In this document: positions 47,871-61,915 of the stretch, piece after piece | How positions within the stretch are numbered: position 1 is the first letter of the stretch | Layout: the number at the start of each line of letters is the position of its first letter | Assembly: GCF_045679555.1 (NCBI RefSeq) | Contig: NC_092092.1 | Span: 24,798,969 to 24,862,968, forward strand | Source of the DNA: Salvelinus alpinus | Taxonomy: Eukaryota > Chordata > Actinopteri > Salmoniformes > Salmonidae | DNA: 64,000 bases | Direction of reading: 5' to 3' | Position numbers and translations under genes: made by a program | Notes under the pieces: model-generated | The model's input: the letters and a program-made list of their open reading frames with translations, nothing else | Told to the model about the DNA's origin: nothing | Databases searched by the model: none

Positions 47871-48648
47871 TATACAGTTATTAATACTAAACAGAAGTCA
47901 TCATGTATTACAATAAAGGTCAATTAGGGACTGTCTGTGTATATTAATTGTTTTATTTATGTTTATTTGCTTCTGAATTTCAGTCTCTTCATTCCAGCGA
48001 GAGAGTTTATGAGGTGTAGTAACAAGTGACTCTGGTGTCGGATTATAATACATAGTCACCACACTGAAGGCTGGAAAGTACCGCCTATCTCCCACTTATT
48101 CAATTCGCTGAAAGGAATGGCAGTTCTTGGCAGAAAGATACACTGTCAAATAAAGCACAATGCTGGAAATCTATCCGCATCCACATAAACTAGTCCCGAC
48201 ATCATTCTTTGACAAACAAAGAAGGTTGTATATTGAATTCAGAGAGAAGGAGAGAGAGAGAGACTGCCAGCTCCTTAATTAATGTAGCCATTGGCTACAG
48301 CCAAAACATTAACTAACTTGCAGCCTCTCTCTCTCTCCTTCTCTCTCTGTTTTCTTCAATTGAATTATATGTAGCCTAATATTTAAACACGTATCTAAAA
48401 TTGAAATTCACTAATTAGAAATATGGAGTTAGGCTGTTATAAGGTATTATATAAACCTAAACCTTAATCTATAAGGCATATATTCAGTGATTTTCAAATT
48501 TGTCTAATATAGCGTAACTTGGGGAAATATATTTAGATATGTGCATAGTGGCTGTCCTCAGGCAAAAACATTTTGAAGGGAAATAAACCTGCAGAAATGT
48601 GTTTGTTTCTTTGTTAGTCAATAAAAACAGAAACTTTAGAAAGGGGGT
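47871..48648. other. No gene recognised; GA/CT inverted pair
   Basis: Plain AT-rich DNA. GAGAGAAGGAGAGAGAGAGA (48241-48260) and its near complement CTCTCTCTCTCTCCTTCTCT (48326-48345) are separated by about 65 bp and could pair. Confidence 0.55.
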
Positions 48649-48927
48649 TGTAACGAACGTCGTCGGGAGAAGGAGAAGAGGACCAAGGTGCAGCGTGGTA
48701 GGTGTTCATATTTTATAATAAAATACGAAACACTTCCAAAACAACAAAAACGACAAACGAACAGTTCTGTAAGGTGATGACACACAAAACAGAAAACAAC
48801 TACCCACAAACACAGGTGGGAACAGGCTACCTAAGTATGGTTCTCAATCAGAGACAACGATTGACAGGTGCCTCTGATTGGGAACCATACCAGGCCAAAC
48901 ACAGAAATACAAAACATAGACAACATA
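48649..48927 (-). mobile_element. Gypsy-like LTR, reverse, truncated
   Basis: Read on the minus strand it ends CGTTACA at 48649, like the LTRs at 7008 and 60493. It keeps the conserved stem-loop (ATGGTTCTCAATCAGAG at 48837-48853 and CTCTGATTGGGAACCAT at 48872-48888). About 90 bp of the LTR start are missing. The remaining LTR is fused at about 48928 directly to the proline-rich repeat region. Confidence 0.88.
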
Positions 48928-50705
48928 GAAGCGGGCCCCGGACAGGAGGGAGACTCTGGCTGCTCCGGACAGGAGGGAGACTCTGGCTGCCTCCGGACAG
49001 GAGGGAGACTCTGGCTGCTCCGGACTGGAGGGCGTCGCTGGAGGCTCCGGACTGGAGGGCGACGCTGGAGGCTCCGGACTGGAGGGCGTCGCTGGAGGCT
49101 CCGGACTAGAGGGCGTCGCTGGAGGCCCCGGACTGGAGGGCGTCGCCGGAGGCTCCGGACTGGAGGGCGACGCCAGAGGCTCCGGACTGGAGGGCGTCGC
49201 CGGAGGCTCCGGACTGGAGGGCGTCGCCGGAGGCTCCGGACTAGAGGGCGACGCCAGAGGCTCCGGACTAGAGGGCGACGCTGGAGGCTCCGGACTAGAA
49301 GGCATTGCAGGAGGCTCCGGACTGACGTCCTTTGTTGGAGGCCTCGTGCCACAATTCCTCACTGGAGGTTTCGTGCCATGGATCATCACTGGAGGCTTCT
49401 TGCCATGGATCATCACTGGAGGCTTCTTGCCATGGATCATCACTGGAGACTTCGTGCCATGGATCATCACTGGAGGCTTCTTGACATGGATCATCACTGG
49501 AGGCTTCTTGCCATGGATCATCACTGGAGACTTCGTGCCAAGGATCCTCACTGGAGGCTTCGTGCCATGGATCATCACTGGAGGCTTCTTGCCATGGATC
49601 ATCACTGGAGGCTTCTTGCCATGGATCATCACTGGAGACTTCGTGCCATGGATCATCACTGGAGGCTTCTTGACATGGATCATCACTGGAGGCGTTGTGC
49701 CATGGATCATCACTGGAGGCTTCGTGCCATGGATCATCACTGGAGGCTTCGTGCCATGGATCATCACAGGAGGCTTCGTGCCATGGATCATCACTGGAGG
49801 CTTCGTGCCATGGATCATCACTGGAGGCTTCGTGCCATGGATCATCACTGGAGGCTTCGTGCCATGGATCATCACTGGAGGCTTCGTGCCATGGATCATC
49901 ACTGGAGGCTTCGTGCCATGGATCATCACAGGAGGCTTCGTGCCATGGATCATCACTGGAGGCTTCGTGCCATGGATCATCACTGGAGGCTTCGTGCCAT
50001 GGATCATCACTGGAGGCTTCGTGCCATGAATCATCACTGGAGGCTTTGTGCCATGGATCAACACTGGAGGCTTCTTGCCATGGATCATCACTGGAATGGA
50101 GAGACACACAGGAGGCCTGGCTCTGGGAGAAGGCACAGGACTCACCAGGCTGGGGAGACATGCAGGAGGGTTAGAGCTTAGCACAGGCACAGGACTCACC
50201 AGGCTGGGGAGACATGCAGGAGGGTTAGAGCTTAGCACAGGCACAGGACTCACCAGGCTGGCAGGAGGCCTTGTCCTTGGCCGAGGCACCGGATACACTG
50301 GACCGTGGAGGCGCACTGGAGGTCTCGAGCAAAAAGCCTGCACAACCCGTCCTGGCTGTATGGTGAGTTTGGCCCTGCAGGTGCGGGGCGCAGGCACAGG
50401 ACGCACTGGGCTGTGCAGACGCACTGGAGACACAGTGCGCAAAGCTGGCGCAGGATAACACGGGCCGAGGAGACGCACTGGAGACCAGACTCTGGCTGCT
50501 CCGGACAGGAGGGAGACTCTGGCGGCCCCGGACTGGAGGGCGTCGCTGGAGGCTCAGGACTGGAGGGCGACGCTGGAGGCTCCGGACTGGAGGGCGTCGC
50601 TGGAGGCTCCGGACTAGAGGGCGTCGCTGGAGGCTCCGGACTGGAGGGCGTCGCTGGAGGCTCCGGACTAGAGGGCGTCGCTGGAGGCTCCGGACTGGAG
50701 GGCTC
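48928..50705 (-). CDS. Proline-rich internal ORF of Gypsy-like element, minisatellite-expanded
   Basis: An uninterrupted minus-strand frame (544 codons from the Met at 50478 to a stop inside the LTR at 48844) is homologous in style to the plus-strand ORF at 59147-60455. Both contain SPVRLHSPVR, RPPVRLHGPVYPVP and PRT-type motifs and both end at the same LTR. Order on the minus strand: a block of SPEPPATPS repeats (50705-50500), the VRLHSPV region (about 50478-50110), about 28 PVMIHGTKP repeats (50095-49360), then another SPEPPATPS block (49325-48935). No RT, protease or integrase motif is present, so this is the 3' internal part of the retroelement or sequence it carried. Whether it is ever translated is unknown; the open frame could be maintained by 27-bp (9-codon) expansion alone. 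Confidence is in the ORF's existence and affiliation, not its function. Confidence 0.55.
48935..49325. repeat. 27-bp minisatellite (SPEPPATPS coding)
   Basis: The unit is CTCCGGACTGGAGGGCGTCG plus CTGGAGG, about 14 copies. Variants: GACTGG/GACTAG, GTCGC/GACGC, CTGG/CCGG/CCAG. Another array of the same unit is at 50500-50705. Confidence 0.93.
49360..50095. repeat. 27-bp minisatellite with 189-bp higher-order repeat (PVMIHGTKP coding)
   Basis: The unit is CATGGATCATCACTGGAGGC plus TTCGTGC, about 28 copies. Variants TTCTTGC, TTCTTGA and ACTTCGTGC give KKP, VKK and TKS. The TTGACATGGA variant appears at 49481 and 49670, exactly 189 bp (7 units) apart, in the same order of neighbours. The right part (49690-50030) is more uniform. 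Confidence 0.95.
50500..50705. repeat. 27-bp minisatellite (SPEPPATPS coding), second array
   Basis: Same unit as 48935-49325, about 7 copies. It ends at GGAGGGCTCCC where a hAT-like fragment begins. Confidence 0.92.
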
Positions 50706-50711
50706 CCTCCT

Positions 50712-50785
50712 TGAATCATTTTCTATTAAGGTATCTTTACTTTTACTCAAGTATGACTTCTGAGTACTTTGTCCACCATTACAAT
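50712..50785 (-). mobile_element. Non-autonomous hAT-like repeat fragment, reverse
   Basis: On the minus strand it reads GTGGACAAAGTACTCAGAAG, then CATACTTGAGTAAAAGTAAA, matching the repeat at 28467-28600. It is truncated by the 27-bp array. Confidence 0.65.
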
Positions 50786-50930
50786 TAATATCATCACTAT
50801 GATGAGGATTTGATGTACAGATCCTCTTTTTATCTTTCCTGTCCAAATCATTCTAAGTATCTCAAAATGTATTGTATAACTCAAAGTTACTCATAGATGA
50901 TTTGGACATGATTTGGAAAAGGCTAATATA

Positions 50931-52237
<1,307 letters not shown>

Positions 52238-52507
52238 TACTGGTATATATAAAAATGTTCAGAGCTTCATTAGATTATTACTTCATTAGAATATATATAT
52301 CACTTTTTCTAAATGACAAAATATTAGATTAATGGGCCTCAAAATAGTTTTGTTGGCGTGACTCAAAACTTTGAGTTTAGACAGATTACATTTTTAGTTT
52401 AGCATGGAAAAAAATGTTGGTGACAAAGCGTTTTCTGTGACAATTACAGGAGAGGGGCATTTAACTCCAAAGCACCCTATTTGTGTTTATTCATTAACAG
52501 CTAGGAT
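52238..52507. other. No gene recognised
   Basis: AT-rich plain DNA following the truncation point of the Tc1 element. Confidence 0.5.
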
Positions 52508-52920
52508 GTGTAACACTTTATTTTAAGGGTTGGTAACAAACCATTTATAAGGCATTTAGAAATGGTGTTTGCCATTTATAAATCATTACTGTCACATTAA
52601 TGAATCATTTACTAATCATTAGCAAGTGTTTTTGCAGTCCCTAATCTAAAGTGTGTGATATTTATACTTTATAAATACTTTGTAAATGTTTTGAGTGACT
52701 ATTTTAATTTCTCACAAAAAGATGGGCATGCCATTGGTAGACATTCCCGCTGTACCTGGTAAAAGAACAAGCACACAGCACGGGATGTTTAAGGGAATAG
52801 TGTATATATAGCTTAATTTAATAACATTACGAATGTGGGATTAATGATGAATAAATGGTGAGCAAACGGTTTGTATATGCTTTATAAATGGTTTGTTATG
52901 GGCCATTCAAATAAAGGTTG
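52508..52920. repeat. MITE-like element with diverged inverted ends
   Basis: The left side is GTGTAACACTTTATTTTAAG, then TAACAAACCATTTATAAGGC. The right side is GCTTTATAAATGGTTTGTTA, then CAAATAAAGGTTG. The inner 20 bp of each end are near-perfect inverses. It is about 410 bp and non-coding. Confidence 0.7.
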
Positions 52921-53165
52921 AGATTGGAAGGTTATGAGTTCAATCCCTGTCCGAGTCATACCAAAGAATGTAAAAATGGGACCTGATGCCTCTCCACTTG
53001 GCACTCAGCATTAAGGAAATTGATTGGTGGTAAGGCCTGGGCCAGCGCCAATCAGCGGTATACTAGCATCCTGTCCAGGGGGTGTACTTGCACGCTACAG
53101 CAACAGGAGATAAGCTCCTGCTCCTATGAGCCATTCCGACTTGAACAAGCCAAGGCTACTTACTT
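52921..53165 (+). mobile_element. Probable SINE fragment
   Basis: B-box-like GAGTTCAATCCC at 52938-52949, followed by CTCCACTTGGCACTCAGCAT, then GCCAATCAGCGG and CCTGTCCAGGGGGTGTACTT text typical of dispersed fish repeats. The A-box half is missing, probably lost at the MITE junction. Confidence 0.5.
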
Positions 53166-53802
53166 ACTTTTAGTACATTATACTGTAACAGTCCTCCTTT
53201 TTTAGACTAAACAGAAAATAAGTGCCTTTGAGATGACAGGCCTTTGGGTGAACGGGTGTCCGGCAAAAGAAAACAGGGGGAAAACATCCCAGGGACACAA
53301 GAGAAGAGAGAGAATGGAGAGGAGAGAGAAAGCTCTCCGAGGGGCAGAGAGAGCACGGTACCCCAAAGTGCTTCAGACACTTGAAAGGCTTTGTCTGGTG
53401 GAGCCCTGGGGTAACCAATCCCCACTCAGGATGAGGGCCATTGGTCCAGGAAGTAAACAAGGCCATGGAAACAGAAGGAAGTGTTTAAGTCAGTGGAGGA
53501 TGGATGGGATGGATGGATGGATAAAAGAGGAGGGTTGTGGGAGATGAGGGGCGTTAATCAAATGATGAAGAAGTTCGGCGGAGCAATGTGGAGGAAGAAC
53601 GAGGGGGAGGAGGGGGGGAAGTGGGGAGGGAGAAGGAGGGGTGGAGAGGATGTGAAAGCTGAAGGACAGATAATTGATAACAGATTACATAGTCGTTAGT
53701 CTCAGGTGCAAGCTGAGCTACTCACCAGGATGTTGAAATCCTGAGCTAATTGCACAATGGCTAGCATAGGCCCTGACTGGGGATCTTTGTTACTCCAAGG
53801 CT
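53166..53802. other. No gene recognised; purine-rich plus strand
   Basis: A G/A-rich stretch at 53480-53665 (GGATGGATGGATGG, AGGAGGGGGGGAAG). Open frames here follow the composition and lack motifs. Confidence 0.5.
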
Positions 53803-53920
53803 GCATCCCAAATGGTACCCTATGCCCTATATAGTACACTACTTTTGAACAGGGCACATAGAGTTCTGGTCAAAAGTAGTGCACAACTGTATGTAAAGAA
53901 ATAGGATGCCATTTCGGGAC
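53803..53920. repeat. Palindromic short interspersed repeat, near complete
   Basis: The left arm runs from GCATCCCAAATGGTACCCTA, the right arm ends ATGCCATTTCGGGAC. The centre is GGGCACATAGAG, with mirrored ACTACTTTTGAAC and CAAAAGTAGTGC. Confidence 0.78.
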
Positions 53921-56214
<2,294 letters not shown>

Positions 56215-56578
56215 GGACATCCCAGCTAACAACAACTTTAGAGAACGTTCCCTTAAGAGTCTCATTAGGTCATTCATAGGAATGTTCCGGTGATGTGCAA
56301 GGGATGTTTCCAAGAGACCATTCCCTTGATGTCAAATAGAACTTACCGAGAACATGGTTACTCTACCAGGTTCTCAGAAAATAAGATGTTCAAGACACGT
56401 TTCATGGGAACATTGCAAGAACATTCATGTGTCCAGTTCTCTGTGGGTTAGGAGAATATTCCATCAATGTCCCACCAAAAATATACAGAATAGGGCTGCC
56501 ATGTTCTCAGAACATAAGATGTTAATGTTCTAGACAGGTTTCATGGGAACTTTGCAAAAACATGAATGTGTCCAGTTT
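56215..56578. repeat. Minisatellite, about 133-bp unit, left part
   Basis: GGTTCTCAGAAAATAAGATG (56369) and TGTTCTCAGAACATAAGATG (56502) mark units about 133 bp apart; each continues with GTTTCATGGGAAC. The array is interrupted at 56578 and resumes at 61741, after 5.2 kb of inserted elements. Confidence 0.85.
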
Positions 56579-59146
56579 TGTATTTGTATTTATTAATCAA
56601 TAAACAAAGGGGCCTGTGGACAGGACCCCGACACCTACTAAAGGTGGTGATTACAAATGATAAACATAAGGCCCAAGCAAGGGGTCCGTGCCATCAGTAG
56701 AATGGTGATTAAAGAACCCCATTAACTGCTGCCAAGGGGTCCAAACACATTAAGACACTTATATACACATAAAACAAAATATGGAACAGTACATCATATA
56801 ACACTGTCACACATATCCACAACACAAAATGTATGATACCAACAATATTACAATGTACGTGTGTGTAGAGTGCGTGTGCTAGCACCCGTGTGTGTGTCTC
56901 TTCACAGTCCTGCTGTTCCATAAAGTGTATTTGTATCTGTTTTTTAAATCTGATTCTATTACTTGCATCAGTTACTTTATGTGGAATAGAGTTCCATGTA
57001 GTCATGACTCTATGTAGTACTGTGAGCCTCCCATAGTCTGTTCTGGATTGTGAAGAGACCTCTGGTGGCATATCTTCTGGGGTATGCATGGGTGTCCGGG
57101 CTGAGTGCTAGTAGTTTAAACAGACAACTCACTGAATTCAGCTTGTCAACACCTCTTACAAAAACAAACAGTGATGAAGTCACTCTCTCCTCCAATTTGA
57201 GCCATGAGAGATAGACATGCATATCATTAGTATTAGCTCTCCGTGTACATTTAAGGGCCAGCTGCGTTGCCCTGTTCTGAAGCAATTGCAATTTTACCAA
57301 ATCAATATTTGTGGCACCTGACCACACGACTGAACAGTAATCTAAGTTTGACAAAACTAGGGCCTGTAGGACCTGCCTTGTTGACAGTGTTGTCAAGAAG
57401 ACAGAGACGTGCGTTATTATGGACAGACTTTCCCCCCATCTTAGCTACTGTTGTATTAACATGTTTTGACCATGACAGTTTACAATCCAGGGTTTCTCCA
57501 AGCAGTTTAGTCACTTCAACTTGCTCAACTTCCATATTATTCATTACAAGATTTAGTTGAGGTTAAGAGTTTTGTGAATGATTTGTCCCAAATACAATGC
57601 TTTTAGTTTTTGACATATTTAGGACTAACTTACTCCTTGCCACCCACTCTGAAACTAACTGCAGCTCTTTGTTAACTTCTTGTGGGCAGGGGGCAGCATT
57701 TTCACTTTCGGATAAATAGCATGCCAAAATTCAACTGCCTGCTACTCATCCCCAGAATATAAGATATGCATAGTATTAGTAGATTTGGATAGAAAACAGG
57801 CAAAACCCTGAGGACAAACCATTCAGAATTTTTATTTTTTTGATGTCACTGTCTTTTCAATGAGGTTTCTTAGAGACACCAGATTTCTAATGGACTTGCT
57901 TGCAGTTCCTACCGCTTCCACTGGATGTCACCAGTCCTTGGAAATCGGTTGAGGTTATTCCTTTGTGTAATGAAGAAGTAGGGCTATCGTAAATGAGGGT
58001 CACATGAAGTACATTTTTTGAGAGAGGCACGTTACGAAAAAAGTTGCGTCAGTTTGTTTTCTTTTTGTATTGAACACAGATTATCCCGTCTTCAAATTGA
58101 TCGATAATTAACGTTTAAAAATACCTAACGTTGTATTACAAAAGTAGTTTGAAATGTTTTGGTAAAGTTTACATGTAACTTTTGATATATTTTGTAGTGA
58201 AGTGGCGAAAGTTGGAAGCTGTGTTTTTCTGGATGAAACGGTCCAAATAAATTGACATTTTGGATATATATCGACGGAATTAATCGAACAAAAGGACCAT
58301 TTGTGATGTTTATGGGACATATTGGAGTGCCAACAAAATAATTTCGTCAAAGGTAAGGCATGATTTATATTTTATTTCTGCGTTTTGTGTTGTGCTTGCA
58401 GTGTTGAAATATGCTACTCTGTTTGTTTACTGTTGTGCTATCATCAGATAATAGCATCTTATGCTTTCGCCGAAAAGCCTTTTTGAAATCTGACATGTTG
58501 GCTGGATTCACAACGAGTGTAGCTTTAACTTGGTATCTTACATGTGTGATTTAATGAAAGTTTGATTTTTATATCATTTTATTTGAATATGGCGCGCTGT
58601 ATTTTCCCTGGCTATTGGCCGGTGGGACGATTGCGTCCCACCTGCCCCAGAGAGGTTAAGTGTTAAAGTCATTTCAGTCACTGTAGTAGCAGACGTGTAT
58701 ACTGTTGAGTGATCCGCATTCATAGACACACTGGCTTGGCCAGTGGCATGTCGTTAGTAAAGATTGAAAAAAGGAAGGGGCAGAAACAGCTGCCCTGGGG
58801 AATTCCTGATTCTACCTGGATTATGTTGGAGAGCCTTCCATTAGAGAACCCCCTCTTAGTTATGTTAGACGGGTAACACTTTATACACAACATAGCAGGG
58901 GGTGTAAAGCCCTAACACATACATTTTTCCAGCAGCAGACTATGATCGATAATGTCAAAATCCGCACTGAAGTCTAACAAAACAGCCCCCACAATCTTTT
59001 TATCATCAATTTCTTTTGTCATTTGTGTCATCAGTCATTTGTGTAAGTGCTGTGCGTGTTGAATGTCCTTCCCTGTAAGCTTGCTGAACGTCTGTAGTCA
59101 ATTTGTTTACAGTAAAATCGCATTGCATCTGGTCAAACACAATTCT
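56579..59146 (-). mobile_element. L2/CR1-like LINE, reverse, split by TTAA element
   Basis: The 3' end on the left reads GTATTTGTATTTATTAATC. Minus-strand RT C-terminal text includes LVLSNLDYCSVVWSGATNID and NRATQLALKCTRRAN (about 57240-57370). Earlier RT regions appear at 58660-59146 as reverse-strand text around TGCCCTGGGGAATTCCTGAT. The LINE is 5'-truncated at about 59146 where Gypsy-like sequence starts. It is related to 34205-34783. Confidence 0.87.
57676..58655. mobile_element. TTAA-flanked non-coding element, 980 bp, hairpin type GGGACG
   Basis: TTAA at 57672-57675 and 58656-58659 exactly interrupts LINE text (GCTCTTTG-TTAA-GTGTTAAAG). The plain left end is CTTCTTGTGGGCAGGGGGCA. On the right, a perfect hairpin lies at 58621-58642, with arms GGTGGGACG and CGTCCCACC around ATTG, 13 bp from the TTAA. 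The interior includes GGCTGGATTCACAACGAGTG, a form of the family's GGATTCACAAGATG word. It is the shortest complete copy here. Confidence 0.88.
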
Positions 59147-60455
59147 AGACGGCAAGGGTTGCTACACATGGGAGGAGATCCTGGCTGGAAGGGATCGCCT
59201 TCCATGGGAACAGGTGGAGGCAGCTAGGAGAGCAGAGGCAGCCGGAGAGAGGAACCAGCGGTATGTGGGAACACGGCTGGCAAGGAAGCACGAGAGGCAG
59301 CCCCAAAAATGTATTGGGGGGAGGGGGCACACGGGGAGTGGTGCTAAGCTAGGTAGGAGACCTGAGCCAACTCCCCGTGCTTACCGTGGAGAGAGAGGGA
59401 CCGGGCAGGCACCGTGTTATGCCGTGAGGCGCACCGTGTCCCCGGTGCGTGTGCATAGCCCGGTGCGGTACATTGCAGCGCCTCGTATCGGCCGGGCTAG
59501 AGTGGGCATCGAGCCAGGTGCCATGAAGCCGGCTCAGCGCATCTGGTCTCCAGTGCGTCTCATCGGGCCGGTGTACATGGCACCAGCCTTACGCATGGTG
59601 TCCCCGGTTCGCCAGCACAGCCCAGTGCGGGCTATTCCACCTCGACACACTGGCCTGGCTACGGGGAGCATTCAACCAGGTAAGGTTGGTCAGGCTCGGT
59701 GCTCGAGACCTCCTGTGCGCCTTCACGGTCCGGTCTATCCGGTTCCTTCTCCACGCACCAGTCCGCCTGTGGCAGCTCCTCGCACCAGTTCAGTACCACC
59801 AGTGCCAACACCACGCACCAGGCTTCCTGTGCGTCTCCAGGGTCCAGTACTCCCTGTTCCTGCTCCCCGCACTCGCCCAGTGGTGCGTGTCCTCAGCCCG
59901 GTACCACCAGTGCCGGTACCACGCACCAGGCCTACTGTGCGCCTCAGCAGGCCTGTGTCTCCCGTCTGTCCAGCCCCGCCTGAGCTGCCCGTCTGTCCAG
60001 CGCCGCCTGAGCTGCCCGTCTGTCCAGCGCCGCCTGAGCCCCCCGTCTGTCCAGCGCCGCCAGAGCCGCCCGCCAGTCAGGAACCGGCAGAGCCGCCCGC
60101 CAGTCAGGAGCCGCCAGAGCCGCCCGCCAGTCAGGAGCCGCCAGAGCCGCCCGCCAGTCAGGAGCTGCCAGAGCCGCCCGTCAGTCCTGAGCTACCTCTC
60201 AGTCCTGAGCTGCCCCTCAGTTCTGAGCTGCCCCTCAGTCCAGAGCTGCCCCTCAGTCCGGAGCTGCCCCTCAGCCCAGAGGCGCTCCTCAGTCCAGTGG
60301 GGCCCTTTATTAGGGTTCCCAGGCCAAGGTCGGCAGCGAGGGTTGCCGCTCAAAGGACGTCACTGAAGCGGACAAAGACAATGGTGGAGTGGGGTCCACG
60401 TCCAGCGCCAGAGCCGCCACCGTGGACAGATGCCCACACAGACCCTCCCCTATAG
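59147..60455 (+). CDS. Proline-rich internal ORF of Gypsy-like element
   Basis: An open plus-strand frame ends at TAG 60453-60455, 38 bp before an LTR. The frame extends upstream into LINE sequence to an ATG at 59103, but the element's own text starts near 59147 (YTWEEILAGRDRLPWEQ), so the true start is unknown. Regions: a charged N-terminal part (to about residue 90), a repeated SPVR/GPVYP/PRT region, then tandem CPAPPELPV (27 bp), PASQEPPEP and PELPLS repeats, then a basic tail. There is no zinc knuckle, protease or RT. It shares the architecture of 48928-50705 in reverse. I do not know a function; it is a dispersed retroelement-linked ORF. Confidence 0.55.
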
Positions 60456-60492
60456 GTTCAGGTTTTGCGGCCGGAGTCCGCACCTTGGGTAC

Positions 60493-60861
60493 TGTCACGT
60501 TTTGACCTTAGTTACTTTGTTTTGTCTTTTGTTTTAGTTGGTCAGGGCGTGAGTTGGGTGGGTAATCTATGTTTTCTATTTCTGTGTTGGTTTTCTGTGT
60601 TTGGCCTGATATGGTTCTCAATCAGAGGCAGCTGTCAATCGTTGTCCCTGATTGGGAACCATATTTAGGTAGCCTGTTTTCTGTTCGGGTTTTGGGGGGG
60701 GTTGTTTTCAGTCTTTGTGTGTCTGCACCAGATAGAACTGTTTCGGTTTTCACTTTGTTGTTTTTGTATTTGTAGTGTTCAGTTTTGGAATTATTAAATT
60801 AAGATGAACACTAACCACGCTGCGCTTTGGTCCTCTCCTTCCACCGACGAATGCCGTTACA
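60493..60861 (+). mobile_element. Gypsy-like LTR, 369 bp
   Basis: It starts TGTCACGTTTTGACC and ends GCCGTTACA. The conserved stem-loop is at 60609-60662 (TATGGTTCTCAATCAG with CTGATTGGGAACCATA). It is followed directly by TTAA-family sequence (TAATGCAACCGCTGTGTC), where the 5' copy of the element is missing. Confidence 0.9.
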
Positions 60862-61737
60862 TAATGCAACCGCTGTGTCAGATTTTTTTAAAACTTTAGT
60901 AAAAAGCACACCATGCAATAATCTGAGACGAGACTCAGATTTAACAAAATTTCTCCGCCATGTTGGAGTCAACAGAAATACAAAATTACATCATAAATAT
61001 TCCTTTACCTTTGATTATCTTCATCAGAATGCAATGCCAGGAATCCTATTTCCACAATAAATAGTTTTTTTGTTCGATAATGTCCATTACTTATGTCAAT
61101 AAGCAACTTTAGCTAGCATGTGTAGTACACGTGTCCAAATACTGGCGCAGATGAAGGCAAACGTCGGACGAAAACTTCAAAAAGTTATATTACAAGTCGA
61201 ATAAACTGGTCAAACTTAGTAGAGAATCAATCTTCAGGATGTTGTTATCATATATATCCAATAACGTTCCAACCGGAGCATTTCTTCATGTCTGTATAAG
61301 TAATGGCACACATGGCCATTCCATGACTAGTGCGCATGACCAGGAACTAGCCTTCTGCCAGACCACTGACTCAAATAGCTCCCATCCGGCCCCACATCAC
61401 ACTAGAGGCTTCATTCCACGTTCTACTGACTGTTGACATCTAGTGGAAGGCGTAGGAAGTGCAAACAGATCCATATATTACAGGGAATTGAATAGGCGAT
61501 GACTTTCACATCGACCCTTCTCAGAATTCTCACTTCCTGTTTGGAAGTTTGCCTGCCATATGAGTTCTGTTATACTCACAGACATAATTCAAACAGTTTT
61601 AGAAACTTCATAGTGTTTTCTCTCCAATAGTAATAATAATATGCATATATTATCATCTGGGACAGAGTAGGAGGGAGTTCACTATGGGCACCAATTCATC
61701 CAAAAGTGAAAATGCTGCCCCCTATCCCTAAAACGTT
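60862..61737. mobile_element. TTAA-type element, partial, plain end intact
   Basis: The right plain end AATGCTGCCCCCTATCCC is followed by TTAA at 61738-61741. The left part is cut by the LTR. The interior words AATGCAACCGCTGTGTCAGA and CAGTTTTAGAAACTT match copies at 14074 and 25055. Confidence 0.8.
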
Positions 61738-61741
61738 TTAA

Positions 61742-61915
61742 TGGGTTCATGATTATTAGTAACTGGGATAAGGAGATTAGGAGAATATTAGGAGAATATT
61801 CCATCAACGTCCCACCAAATATACACAGAACATGGTTGCCATGTTCTCAGAATATAAGATATTAATGCTCTAGACATGTTTCATGGGAGAGTTGCATGAA
61901 CATTTGTGTCCCAAA
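61742..61915. repeat. Minisatellite, about 133-bp unit, right part
   Basis: It continues the 56215-56578 array (AGGAGAATATTCCATCAACG, GTTGCCATGTTCTCAGAATA, GTTTCATGGGAGAG). Its interruption marks the outer limits of a 5.2-kb composite insertion. Confidence 0.82.

Noticed and set aside
49360..50095. Second CRISPR-like regular repeat
   Set aside because: The 27-bp units are contiguous with no spacer; it is a coding minisatellite.
48868..50181. 437-codon plus-strand ORF (WRLRAMDHH-type repeats)
   Set aside because: It is the antisense of the 27-bp arrays. The minus strand matches the relative at 59147-60455 and the LTR orientation, so the plus frame is a shadow.
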